From: Hyaloscypha bicolor E
Taxonomy: Eukaryota > Ascomycota > Leotiomycetes > Helotiales > Hyaloscyphaceae
DNA: 64,000 nt
Direction of reading: 5' to 3'
Assembly: GCF_002865645.1 (NCBI RefSeq)
Contig: NW_020194552.1
Span: forward strand, 744,001 to 808,000
Positions 37,330-48,656 of this stretch are shown in pieces (position 1 is the first letter of the stretch; the number at the start of each line of letters is the position of its first letter). Both the position numbers and the translations under genes were made by a program. The notes beneath the pieces were generated by a model. It was not told where the DNA came from and did no database searches. It was given only the letters and a program-made list of their open reading frames with translations.

Positions 37330-37810
37330 GCTTCTCCCGCTCGCTCACTCTCACTCACAAATCCTTCTGCGACCAAAGTCTCACATTCCCGCTCTTCCAT
37401 GTACTGGTCGGATCAATAATACTCGACTCAAAAATCCTGACAACTCGAAGAACATCTTATTCGACTCCATCCACGCGATGTTCTATCCCAAGCACTGATA
37501 CTTCCCATGTCCAAACACCAGATCAATCGTCATCTCCATACTCGCCAACTACTCGCCAACTTCTCACCTTAGCCTCCAGCCACCTCTCCAGTCGAAATAA
37601 CTCAGAATAATAGCCGAACACATCTCTGTTTGGATGGACGCTCGGTGCTGACTCGAGCGCAACTTTTGCATGTCAGATTGCTCAAATATATGGAAAGGAA
37701 AGGTATGAATTCCGCGGTCCCCAGCATGGCGATTCAACGTATATCGAGAAGGCCAAGGGGTACCTTCCACAGGTCAGCAACTCGGGACCTTGGAGTAGGA
37801 GGAGGCATTG
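37330..37810 (-). pseudogene. Cytochrome P450 C-terminal relic
   Basis: Read on the minus strand, one frame near 37,590 gives FRLERWLEAK (the P450 F-x-PERW region). After a frameshift, another near 37,510 gives LVFGHGKYQCLG followed by a stop and NIAWMESNKMFFEL, which is the heme-binding FGxGxxxCxG signature with its cysteine plus the following helix. A further frame reads WGTAEFIPF upstream. Several frameshifts and stops mean only the last third of a P450 gene survives. The signature is closest in feel to fungal pisatin-demethylase-like P450s, but that is a guess. Confidence 0.75.
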
Positions 37811-38229
37811 GTTGAAGGATTACGGGATTTTATATTACGGTAGCTTGATATCTGGTATGGAATACACCAAAGTGGAAAAGTAGGGTGGTGGATTAGAATC
37901 ATGAATTAGCTCTCCGTTGATGTAAAAGGAAGATCTCTTTTATTCTTTTGTTTGATAGCCATCGCCAATTATTGTTTGTAAATCCCATGAAAGAAGGTTC
38001 TATTCGATTCAAGATCCATAATATACAAGTCCATATAGCGGAGTTCACGTGAAAAAGGCAATCATATTATTAGGTTTAGATCAATGTCGGTTACTCGGTG
38101 TTGCAACAATATATAGTACAAAACACTTTCATTGCATTCATTTCCTTGAAATTTAGATAAGAATGGTAATTCCAAGGAACAGAACAAACTACAATATTTC
38201 ACGCACTCCCTGAAAAAGTCTTCGTGTCC

Positions 38230-39384
38230 TTACGCACCCAGCTCAGTTAACAAGCCCCTGTCCTCCAGCAATAATTCCTCGCTGACGAATTGCCAAACCT
38301 GGTGACGGCAAGCAGGATGCATTGTCTGGGGCATCGGTTTCTCTTCCCATATCCTGTTAGTGTATCTACTCCCAGAAGCAAGGTCTGCAGCCGCCGCTGC
38401 ATTTGTAATTGCAAGGCTTCCTTGCTGAGGATCAATGCCATAATATCTTAGTAACACCCTAAGACTCCATTCCAGCCAGGACATAAATCTCGTTTTCGGT
38501 GGTCTGGTATTCTGTTGTGTGGTGTTCTCCGATGTGGTGCTCTGTGGTGCAACCCATATGTTTGTCTTGACATAGCCCGGGTGGACGCCTTGGATCATGA
38601 TGTGCTTGTACTTGGCATGATTCTCCATTCGAGCCTGTAGCTCCGTTAACCACGTTTGGAAGTACAACTTGTTATTCGGATATGCATTTCTTCCAGAATT
38701 TGCGTTTGCCAAGTCGAAAACACCAAAGTATTGCATGCATGACGTTGTACAGATAATACGCGGCTGCGTAGCCTGTGCCAAGGATGGAAGTAACATCATG
38801 CTGAGGAGAACGTGAGAAATGAAGTTCACCTAGAGAATAATTAAATGCCGCGATGTCAACGAGGGTGGATATAAACTTACTTGGTGAACAATCTCGAACC
38901 CATCTGCCGTATAGCAAACCTCGCCTGGCACCAGTGGTCCGCCAATACCGGCATTGTTGGCCAAGATATCCAGGGGCCGACCCATGGAAATCCAACGTTT
39001 GCCAAAAGCCTCTACGCTTTTCAAACTGTTCATATCACATTCCCACCATTCTATTCCTGCTTTTGGGTGACCAGCAGCTATTGAAGCGGCTTTGAGCTGT
39101 TGTATTGCCTCATCCGGATGCATTTCGTGTGGTGGTACCTGCGGTCGACACCCAAGAACGATATTGGCACCCCATTTCACAAATTGAGCCGCGGCTTCGA
39201 AGCCAATACCACTGTTGCCTCCTGTAAGAAGAACCCATTTGTTTCGCAAATCCGCCTCCGGAGGTTTCAAATGACGAGGATTTGTGCCTTTCAAAGCCTG
39301 CCACCTGCACCACCATTGAGACGGCACGGGGATGGGGGGGATTGCTTGCTGAACCGTAGCAACGTTGATGTTAGAGGCTGCCAT
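38230..39384 (-). CDS. Short-chain dehydrogenase/reductase (two exons)
   Basis: Exon 1 is 39384-38881 and exon 2 is 38829-38230, giving 367 residues. The intron (38830-38880) has GTAAGT and CTCTAG ends and joins ...IVHQ to VNFIS in phase 0. ATG 39384 is chosen because the longer upstream frame has no ATG. SDR hallmarks are TGGNSGIG (54-61, cofactor loop), NNAG (143-146), Ser198, and the catalytic Tyr218-x3-Lys222 in AYPNNK. A GVHPGYVKTN segment follows. It resembles the retinol-dehydrogenase/WW-oxidoreductase-like fungal SDRs; it would use NAD(P)(H) on an unknown substrate. The C-terminal ~70 residues look family-specific. Confidence 0.9.
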
Positions 39385-40078
39385 TTGTATGGATGCACCG
39401 AATGTTGGAAAACTAAATTTGGAATGGGATATCACATTTCGATGCTATGAAGTCATGCCTATATGATTCACGAAAGTCTGGCAAGATCCCCACAGAGTAA
39501 CGGTCGCCACTGTCAGCGAGACGACGCGGCCTCAAGGCTGCAAGCCTCGGCACGATAAGAGCCCCTGGGGTAATGATTGCCCCTAGCCGATTTTAGCTAC
39601 TTTTGCTTGCGGGCCTGGTGCCTTCGGCTCAGCAACATCCCGACCCGCAAGTCGAGGATCAAATTGAACCAGTCGGAGTGCGGAAACGAGCTGGCTCTCC
39701 GATTGAATCAATTCTACTACTTAGGCCGAGGTCTTCAGTATCCAATTGAATAGTCATATTTACCCCTCTACGCCTCCAAGTTGTGGGTGTGCTACTGGTA
39801 TCAATCTCGCAGAAGGATATGAGACGTGAAAATCGATCTTTACTGTACTTCAAAATAGTAGAATGGTTGTGCTGAGGCGTGCTCAGTGAAACTCACAATC
39901 TTACAAAGATAAAACGCATTAATAATTCGTGCAACTTTTGCAATGTGACTAAAGTAGAATGACCTAAATTCCACACGACTACCACCTACTAGGCGTGAGC
40001 ATAGAAAAATTCCAAATAAACTCCAGTGCCGCCATCCCCTCAACATGCAACTTGGCGTCATAAACGTCACTTATATAG
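39385..40078. other. Intergenic region upstream of SDR gene
   Basis: It contains the SDR promoter side. I see no supported coding frame; short frames on both strands overlap one another. Confidence 0.4.
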
Positions 40079-40178
40079 CGTGCTTCCAGGGGAGTAACCT
40101 GGAAATATAGGGGGCTTTAGTGGGTGAGTATAGTAGAAAGTAGCCTGAAAGTGAACTTGCGGTACAGTACAGTACAAA
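40079..40178 (+). repeat. Dispersed ~95-bp repeat, copy 2
   Basis: A near-identical direct copy of 26879-26970, differing by a few substitutions and a GTACAGTACAGTAC expansion near its right end. No terminal inverted repeats are evident, so the parent element is unknown. Confidence 0.8.
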
Positions 40179-40913
40179 TGACCCTAGATTCAGGATTGAT
40201 TTTTTATTTCGCTGGTTCCGTTTTAGCCTGTGGACCTGAGTAGCGGCCGCTTTAACCTGAGCACGGCCTGGGCAACGCCTAGCAAAGCCTGAGAATACAT
40301 TGATGTGCTATTTTGGCTCCCTTGCGACCGGGATCCTTCCGCAATGGTTTTTTCTTTCTGCATTTCGCGTATTCCATTTCCTAAACATCCATAAGTTCAA
40401 ATATCTTATAATAACAGACCTTCATAGCATTCAGTTGAATTATTTTTTACTGGGATCTTTTACTTGCATCTGCGGCTGCTGAATGCAAAGACTGAAACGA
40501 ACGGTGCACCTTCTGCATATACTGGCCGAGGAACTCTGGCAATTGGTGACGGACCATGGGACGAACTCGCAGTTCTGCACGCGAGGAACACCAAAAGTCT
40601 AGCACTCGCCATTGTGCAAAGACATCCAGATGCATGGTTTGAACCTCATATACTAGTGGAAAGCGATGCGCAAATACGTAATTAAATTCTGCCATTGTAT
40701 GCGAGTTGCACTTGCATTTTGAGTTTATCTTCAAATTTTTGTGATGCTGGAGCTTTAGAGGTGAGCAGATTGGAAGTAACTGCAATGGCGGCGATGAGTT
40801 CCTCGAGGACTTCGATTAGATGCGGGAGTGTGGAGAGATATTTTGTGGTATCGTCGATCAATTTTCTCTCTCTCCCGTCGAATTCGGTTAGTGAGCTTGA
40901 CGGTCTTGCTCAG

Positions 40914-41417
40914 GGGAAAATGTAAAACGACACCCCCCCGGGTGTCGATTATACGAATCAGTGGATTTTAGAGTTTTAATAATGCCTAATTAGTTGCTTG
41001 TACTTACTTAAGTCCTTCTCTCGAATCAGATTTCCTAATATAGGTATAAGGAAGTTTGTATATAAGAGCTCTAACTTGGGGCGTAGAACAGGCGAGGCGA
41101 TAATTGTGCGCGAGGTAAATTAGTTCCAGGTGCTTGATCGCTAAATTTTCAGGCTCTCATAGTGCCTTAAAAATTCCGACTTTCCTTACCTTCTTTAATT
41201 TTTCTTAAATCTACTAATTATTATATAATAAAAACTTCATATTCTATTAGCTTATAATCTGGCTTTCTATAATATAAAAAAATAATTAAATTATAATAAT
41301 TCTTTGTATAGTAAATTAAACTTAAAGGAAAACTAGATTTTTTGGTGTTCCTCTCTACTTTAGGTTAGTCCGGCCCCCAATCGACACCCCGAGGGGGGGG
41401 TCGTTTTACATTTTCCC
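40914..41417. mobile_element. ~0.5-kb MITE with 37-39-bp terminal inverted repeats
   Basis: The left end at 40914-40950 and right end at 41379-41417 are inverted copies (outer part GGGAAAATGTAAAACGAC). The inner parts contain runs of C or G of slightly different length. Within the repeats, TA occurs at 40923-40924 and 41407-41408, so the true element may be the 482 bp between them with a TA duplication. The interior is AT-rich and non-coding. It sits about 100 bp upstream of the second HET gene, so it could affect that promoter. Confidence 0.8.
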
Positions 41418-41523
41418 AGATCATCGGGCCGGGTGTCATCTCGATGTTGACAACTCAAATGCTTGATCTATCAATTTCATCGGCTTCGGCTGTTCACTCC
41501 ATTCCTTCTAGTCTGTCATCAGC

Positions 41524-44096
41524 ATGGCTTCAACACATCTTCCTGCAAACCCCATAGCAGTTGTTGACAGAGACGATGATGGGCGAGCCTTTGAAGATGA
41601 TCTTGAATTGAGCCTCGTTCCAGTGTACAGATACGAACCACTACCACAGAAAAATTCAATCCGACTTCTCCAGCTCAAACCTGGGGAGGGACAGAATCCA
41701 TTGGAGTGCAACATCAGCACGCACGATCTGGACGCTCCAACCCTCCCTTCCTATTACGCCGTGTCCTATACCTGGGGCTCTTCTATCTATGATTGTCTGG
41801 TGATTGCTAGCCGCAGGATTCCTCCGGACGACGAGCTCCACTCTCGATACTCAGTCCGCCATCCCTTATGGTGCGAAAAACGCCGTTTTCTCATATCTAC
41901 CAACCTCAGGAATGCGCTCCGGCGCTTCCGCGACCTCCTGAACCCCATCACCTTGTGGATCGATGCCATTTGTATTAACCAGGAGGATATTCATGAACGC
42001 GCCTCACAGGTTCTTCTCATGAAGACAATCTACTACAACGCACAGTATGTTTGGTTATGGCTCGGAGAGCAATTGGACGGTTCCAGTTCCGCCCTTGAAC
42101 TTCTCTCACAACTTGCCAGAAAGGGGGAAAGTGCGCAATTCAATGAGGACAGCCTGCCCTCCATGGATGATTTTGAAGATGCCGATGTTTGCGAAGAACT
42201 GGGGATCCCCGATCGGTACTCTCCACATTGGAAATCTGTGGTTAAACTGTTTGATAGACCAGTTTTTCAGAGAATATGGATTATTCAGGAAGTTGTGGCT
42301 GCTCGAGAGACTCTCGTGTTTTGTGGATCGGCTGAACCAACTACGTTGGCTGACATATTTTGGGGCGCTTTTTTCCTCAGACGCTCGGGACTAGGGAGTT
42401 TAATTGACAGTGAGCATGGATCTGGAAAGAACCGCATGCACTACCTCCTAGCATTGTGCGAGTACCAACACAAATGGACTCTGCATAGTCCGGATTTGCG
42501 CTGGTCGCTGATATCAACAACACGGCGGTGTCAGGCTTCAGATCCGAGGGACAAAATATTCGCCGTCATTGGCCTCTTCAGAGACTTCGGCAGGGAATTC
42601 TCTCTTTCTGAAACGGCCTCGGAGTCTGATATCACAAATGGAATTGACATTCCTAGTCGGAATATCGATCAGGAAGCTATTCGCTCGCTTTGGACCAGTC
42701 CAAATCCCAAAATGCGTGAACTGCATCGCCTGATCTCGGATCTACTGGATCTCGATGCAGTGGTGCTAACCGCGATTTTGAAGAAAGGCAAGATCAACGA
42801 TTCTGATCTGCAACAGTATCGCGAGTCCCGAGGCGTCATGGCACTTAACATATTTGGGAGCCTAGTACACCAGGTAGTTCTGACTCGAGAATGGAAACAG
42901 GTAGCCATATTTTACACCAGACTCCTCTATATCCTTACAATTTTTGCCGACTCATGGGGCGATCTCTTTTTGGAAACGAGGACAGATGGTCGAGTTTCAG
43001 AGCTCGATCTCTATCGGGACTTTTTCGAAAAGATTTGCCTCCCGGCTTCCTTAGATAACCCAATCATTAACGATAAGCTAGCGGAGATCGTTGGGGATTC
43101 CAAGCTAACGGTCACAATCTGCAAATATCTGACCGCCTCGCGGATGCTATTCAACTCGATGATAGCATTGTCCTTCGGATGTTTTCTAAATCTCTGCAAA
43201 GGCCTTTGCCATGGAGCATCTATGGTCTGACGGCGCCGGACTACTCAAAGACTGTCGAAGAAGTCTACATGGAATTCACCTTGTGCTGTATTAAGGAAGA
43301 CAAGAACATGGATATGCTATCCATGGTAGAAGACAGAAGTATGAGGGAATTCCATAAGCTTCCGTCCTGGGTGCCTGACTACAGCGTCGATCTGTACTAT
43401 CATCTGCTCCGAGATACTATCGATGGCGTTGATTATGCAGCCTCGTCCTCGACAAGCTCAGATTTTAGGTGGTCGAGTGATGTTCCTCAACTCCTCCATG
43501 TCAACGGACATCAGATTGACCACATATGTGATATCACTAGTGTAGAATCTGCAAGTCTCCTCCGCAGCACCCAACCCTCAGAGTGGAAGTCGTTTGTGGC
43601 AAACTCAGGATCAACGTACTTGAATGACGAACCGATCGATGATGTCTTATGGCTCACTCTTATTGGTGGTTGCTTGGACGAAAAGAAGTGCAATGCAATG
43701 CGCGAGTCTTTCGATGCTTTTACCATCGTCGGAGGGGTATTAGAGGAGGGTCCGCAGAGCCCTCAAGAAATAACCGATATTCTAGAACGAGAGCCTATCG
43801 ACTGTGAGGAGTTCTGGCAATATACCCAGAATCAAGAAGCCTTCCACAAGGAGATACGCCACTCGAGGAGGCTTTTTTGGACCAAGAAGGGATTTCTAGG
43901 CGTAGGTCCAATGTCTGCAAAGGTTGGGGATATGGTCTGTATTTTCAAAGGTGGACGGGTGCCGTATATCATTCGAAAAATCCCACATGAGAGCAGCTAT
44001 TTCAATTTTATAGGCGACTGTTACATTCATGCTCTAATGGATGGGGAAGCTATGGATTTCGGAGACCTCAGTTGGAATCAGATTGGATTACTATAG
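41524..44096 (+). pseudogene. HET-domain gene with an apparent frameshift
   Basis: Two overlapping plus-strand frames make one HET protein. The first (ATG 41524) has YYAVSYTWG (77-85), NLRNALRRFR (127-136), LWIDAICINQEDIHERASQV (144-163) and WLWLGE, then RIWIIQEVVAARE; it runs to a stop at 43228-43230. The second frame opens after a stop at about 43074 and carries the expected continuation (RLADAIQ..., PLPWSIYGLTAPDYSKTVEE) to the C-terminal block GGRVPYIIRKI...GDCYIHALMDGEA at 44096. The switch must lie between about 43074 and 43230. No canonical intron of the needed length (2 mod 3) is visible there, so a 1-base loss or assembly error is likely. If real, the product would be a 568-residue HET protein lacking its C-terminus. 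Confidence 0.75.
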
Positions 44097-45905
44097 TAAG
44101 GCTTTTCTTTACAAACAAAGTATTGCCCATCAGAGAGGAATTTCCGGAGGCAACTTCTTTCCATGTGGTTCGCGAGGTATTGTTTTGGACTAGTATTAGG
44201 TCAGTGGAGTTCGCAAAGGTTGGTAGCTCAAAAAAGATTTTTAATGGTGCAGTATACTACGTGGCATATGTCAACCCTAGGCAAAGGGCTAAAGCCAACG
44301 CCACATTGTCAACGGTATCATATACCCTCAAAAAACGTGAGCAGAACAATCAATTTTCGGAGATAGTCATTTGACTAACTTGGTCCTATAGATGACTTGG
44401 GTTGAGGTAAGCTTCTTCACTTACCAAAGGGTCTTCGCCCTCAATTATTCCTGATTTCAAAAGAGTTCCACCTTGGAAAAAGAGCTAGCTTCAAAATATT
44501 TATTACATTACCGTTTAAATAGGCCCCGAAGTCCTCCTGCCTGCCAGAAAAGTTGATTCTTGCGATGACCTGTTGGGTTGGGAGTCATGGAACGACATGG
44601 AGCCAGATTGCTGACCCAACATGCTAACACAAACACTGAACAGGATCTGTTCGCGAAACTCAAAATCAATACAAAGCCATGGCCTAGGCCATACCGAGAT
44701 GGCGGAATCCCTCGCATCGCAAGTACATGTTTACATCCTTGGGGAGTGATATTGCTGACTCTGTGTCAGAGATGGATGAGCCCTGGAGCTTCAATCCTGG
44801 CGAGTATGGACGATACCGGGGACAAGGGCGAAGATAAAAGATACAAAATATTGGCAATTCTGGTATGTCTTTCGTGGTATTCTACCGCCAGCCCTCGAGC
44901 CGGGCGACATAACCACCCTCCTTTGCCCCTCTTCCCGCTTCGAGGCCATCTTCCCTCTTGGAGTCTCGCGCGCCGCCACCTCTAGAATCACTAGACTTCG
45001 CCGCCGAAACAATTTACACCCCTGGTGTTAGGGTTTAAGCTAGGTCGCATCAGTGTCGAGGTGCAAGGCGAGGTCGTGAATCCCAACCAGAAGAGTGGGG
45101 ACAATGCTGAGCAACTCCCTCAGTCTTAGGATGGAATCTATATATAGCTGGTTAAGTCTGGATTCAAGGCGTTCTCATCCACGTGAAGATGGGTGGACTC
45201 CATCGTTTTTTGCCTCGGGGACACCGGTCCGTGTCGTACTCATTTAGCCTAGATACTAGCTTTCCTAAGTTTCTTTCGCATTTCAGTTTGGTCCTAAATC
45301 CTTCCTAGCTATATAGTGTTATTTAAAGTATCCGCAGCTACCTCTCTCCCCATAGCGGGGGTTCCTGCCTCCGTGAACCGGACACTGCTACACGGTCAGC
45401 TTCCCTAGTACCTGGATATAGGTGCTTCCTTTCATGCCATGTTGATGCAACTGCGGCCCACTTGTCCTGAGCCCTGACCTTGCCTTCGGCAAAATAACAA
45501 GAACCAACTAGTACCGAGGCCGAGAATCATCATTAGTGGAATGCCGGGACCTAGTCCAACTTTGGCAGCAGTTCCTATGCCTTCACTACCGCTGAATGAC
45601 TGTCTTCCAGAAGTCGTTGCAGATACCTTTGTGATTGTAGATGAAGAGTTAGAGAGGGTGGAAGAAGTGGGGAGGGTGGAAAGTCTTGAGCAACTTGAGA
45701 AACTTGCCAAAGTTGTCGCAAGAACCTGCCGCTAGGGGGGGTTGAGACATTAGAGGGGCAGGCTGACGAAGAAGATATATTCTTATATGACTAGAAAATT
45801 GGAGGGGTTTACGTACCTACTCGTGACTTAATACTCGTTTTAAGGAATATACTCTCTATTTTGTTTTAATATGCGATTTATATTTTAATAAATAGAAAAG
45901 TATAT
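44097..45905. other. Intergenic region with possible gene debris
   Basis: Short open frames occur but none has ATG, family motifs and length together. A plus-strand stretch at about 45,015-45,128 reads LVLGFKLGRISVEVQGEVV and could be decayed coding sequence of unknown origin. I do not call a gene. Confidence 0.35.
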
Positions 45906-47938
45906 TTATATTAAGGCAAGGACGCACATATTATCTCCTTCCTCATTGGATCCCAAACCCTCATTAATACTGCTGAAGTGCTCGTCCCCAGCAGTCCCTT
46001 TATCCCATGTAGCCATGAATCCCTGGAGATAATCCCCAGTAACCTCGAAATATCCGGTGCGCCGGTAAGTTGCCATCTTTACAGGCTCAATCACCAGTCC
46101 ACAGACCGTTTCTTTGCCCTCCCAATTAGTGCCGCGAAGAAGAGCCAAAAGCTGAAGTTCGTCATTAATGGAATATGGCGTGGTGTCAGGACATATCTCA
46201 GCTCTAAATTGACGACTGCCGGAGCTGATATTAACCTTCTGACGCTCGTATTGCGTCATCAGAGTAGCAATACGAGGAACACGACATTTCATGCGTATTG
46301 TTCCGCCCATAACATCGCCAAAGGGGTCATTTGACACTGCCGTGTTAGCTTCAAGAATCGAGACCTGTGGGATAAAACCGGGCAATATATCAACGTCGCA
46401 TTTCATAAGGACCACCGTATTAATAGATGCCCACGACCACGACGGAATAGAGCTTTCGGTGGTGTCTCCGGAGGGCTTCACAGTACTCCAAGCTAGTTGT
46501 TTGACCAAGTCTTCTTTCCACATCCCAGCTAGATAGGTTGTTCCAAATCGAGCAGCAAATAGACGTGCCACACCAGAGAGCGCTATAAGTCTGTCTCTTT
46601 CAAAGGTAACAACCTTACCAGAATAGTTGTTCACAATTTGGGACCATTTGTCCGAAATATCTCCCGTCGGATCGTTCCACCTCTTGCCGCTTGCCACTGA
46701 TGGCCTTGTAATCGCTCCATAGTTATAAGAATCCGGAAATGTTTCGCATGCCATTGACGATATGCACTCCCAAAATAATTCATGAGCTGTGAAAGATAAC
46801 GTCCTTGGAGCGAGAAAGATTTCTTGGTATACCCAAGCTCGAGAGTTAAGGGCGTTCTCGTTCTCTGAACCAACCAACACTGAGCAGTCCCACGCAGTCG
46901 TGTGAGATGAATCTCGCCTTGTGCGCATCGCTACTTTGCAGCCATGCATCTGGTCCAGCCGTCTAGTTGAAAAGCATCCCAAATCGCCGTTTGGTGCAGC
47001 CGCGGCTGCGATGTTAAGTGCTGAGTTTGTATAGACAGCGCCCATCCTGGATGATTCACGTTGCCAGTCAGGCTCATCGCCCTGTATTATACATAATGAA
47101 TCAATCCACAAATATTTGAATCCGAGGCTCCGAGTAACCACAATCGCATCTTTAAATGTCTTGCTGAGATCCCTAGTTAGGATCTGGGTGAGAAACTCTT
47201 GAAAGTTGCTTCGTGTAAGCATAGTAAACACTTTCCCACCCCAGCAATGGCTCAAAGTTAAATACTGTGTGTCTCGAGGCAGAGACTCCGTTAGACAAAG
47301 CTTGAGATCCATGTCGCTAGTGCCGACATCTATAAGGCGTGTAGGGAGTTGTCGACTGGAAGAGTCCTGCGAACACTTGGGGTGGGTATCTTGACAGACC
47401 CTCAGCCATTTTCTAACAAGATTCCAATTTGCCTCGCAATCCGCCCTGCTTTGGATTTTTCCGACCTTTGTGCTATTGCCGACTTTCAAAGTGTTACCGA
47501 GTGGGGTCGACTAGTAAAGGCATTGAACTTACCTGAGGGGTAAGCATTAATTGCCACTTCCCAAGCTGGACTGGTTCCGGGATGAAACAGAACCCTTATT
47601 AGATAAAGGTCCGGAATCTCAACCAGCGCCAATGCAATATGGACCAAGCTCCTACGATTGCGATCCTCCTGCATCAGTTGCTGAATAGCCTCGCCATCCA
47701 ATCCACGCAACAGCAGGACGCAAACAGGACAACCTTTGCTAGCTGAACGCTGGAGTCTCACGATATTGTGATGCTGACGTCCAGGCCTAGTTGATGACAT
47801 GTATAACACTCTCCAGTTTGTCCGGTCATCTCGGTCCCACCAGTTATCAAAGATAGCCTTGCATTTGGAGCAGAGTCGTGAACGGCTCCTTTCAATCCGC
47901 GTTTTCATGGCCTTGAGGCCTACACGTAAAGCTTGCAT
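45906..47938 (-). CDS. HET-domain protein, TOL-like class (two exons)
   Basis: Exon 1 is 47938-47533 and exon 2 is 47482-45906, giving 660 residues. The 50-nt intron has GTAAGT and an AAAG end and joins ...NAYPS to VGNST in frame. Without it each half is truncated. The N-terminal region has paired cysteines (C23-x2-C26 and C70-x2-C73), common in this class. The HET domain follows: YLTLSHCWGG (209-218), LSKTFKDAIVVTRSLG (241-256), YLWIDSLCIIQ (259-269), then RMGAVYTNSALNIAAAAAPN. A C-terminal IPSWSWAS motif is present. It is convergent with the frameshifted HET gene. The role is probably non-self recognition or cell death control, by family. Confidence 0.88.
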
Positions 47939-48351
47939 TTCATCAACAGCCTAGGTAAAGTCACTTGGTGCCACACGAGAACCAAATCGTGGAAGGAAAG
48001 CAGGAGGCAATTTCCGCGAGGTAGCAGCGCTGCTGGGCAGCTGAAGTCTTGACGTGGAGCACACGTGGTTCCGATGGGGAATTGGGGACCTCTGCAATGG
48101 GGTTTCTCTCCTGTCGACGGAGTGATAATCAAACACTCGTCTGTTCTTGTCGCGCATTTCGCACAATCGCCGGAGTTGTTGGAAGGAGGGCGAGATCACA
48201 GTAGGATGCATGTCCGTGCAGCTTCTCGCTCGAGGCTCGCTTGGCAAAACGCGAAATCGGAGTTTCACGATCCACCCCTGCCAAAAATCGCCCGTAGCCA
48301 AAATACCTCTCTCTATTTGCGTGCACCACCCCTGTAACCATCTCTCAAAAA
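47939..48351. other. Promoter-side spacer of the minus-strand HET gene
   Basis: No supported coding frame. Frames on both strands overlap and lack recognisable motifs. Confidence 0.4.
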
Positions 48352-48415
48352 ATTGGTCCCATTATTATCGCAATTATCTATCGATCGGTTATCGAGCCTA
48401 TCGGAGCCCACACTG
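48352..48415. mobile_element. Remnant terminus of a hAT-1-family element
   Basis: The last 28 bp (GTTATCGAGCCTATCGGAG.. to CACACTG at 48415) match the reverse complement of the left end of the hAT element at 6583, with two mismatches. The preceding ATCGAT-rich bases fit its subterminal region. No opposite end is found to the left, so this is a truncated end directly abutting MFS coding sequence. Confidence 0.75.
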
Positions 48416-48656
48416 CGTAGGACCAGCGATATTCTTGACAGGGCTGAATTGGGATGGGCAGGACTGTGCATCGTCCTCTGCCCCCGCCATATCTACGTTG
48501 ATACTTGGCATTGCATCTTTCGTTGCATTTTTCCTTTGGGAAACGTTCGGGGAAAAGTGTCCTATGTTCCCATCCAGACTCGCTGATAATTTAAACCTCT
48601 TCGCCGCCATTTATATGCTGTGCCTCGCCTTTGGCATCAACTACATCCCAGTAAGA
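48416..48656 (+). pseudogene. MFS transporter (TRI12-like) fragment, middle part
   Basis: The frame starts at the base after the hAT terminus and reads VGPAIFLTGLNW, STLILGIASFVAFFLWE, FGEKCPMFPSRL and MLCLAFGINYIP. This is the mid-protein region of fungal TRI12/siderophore-type major facilitator transporters, including transmembrane-like stretches. It ends at a CCA|GTAAGA that looks like an intron donor, after which AT-rich sequence begins. The gene start is missing. The C-terminal part lies at 49973-50398. Confidence 0.75.

Noticed and set aside
40685..40906. Minus-strand frame with a plausible helical run (about 74 codons) next to the MITE
   Set aside because: No ATG at its start, no motif, and a stop immediately upstream; possible debris but not enough to call.
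44578..44985. 135-residue plus-strand ORF
   Set aside because: No family motif, opposed by overlapping minus-strand ORFs, and composition not clearly coding.
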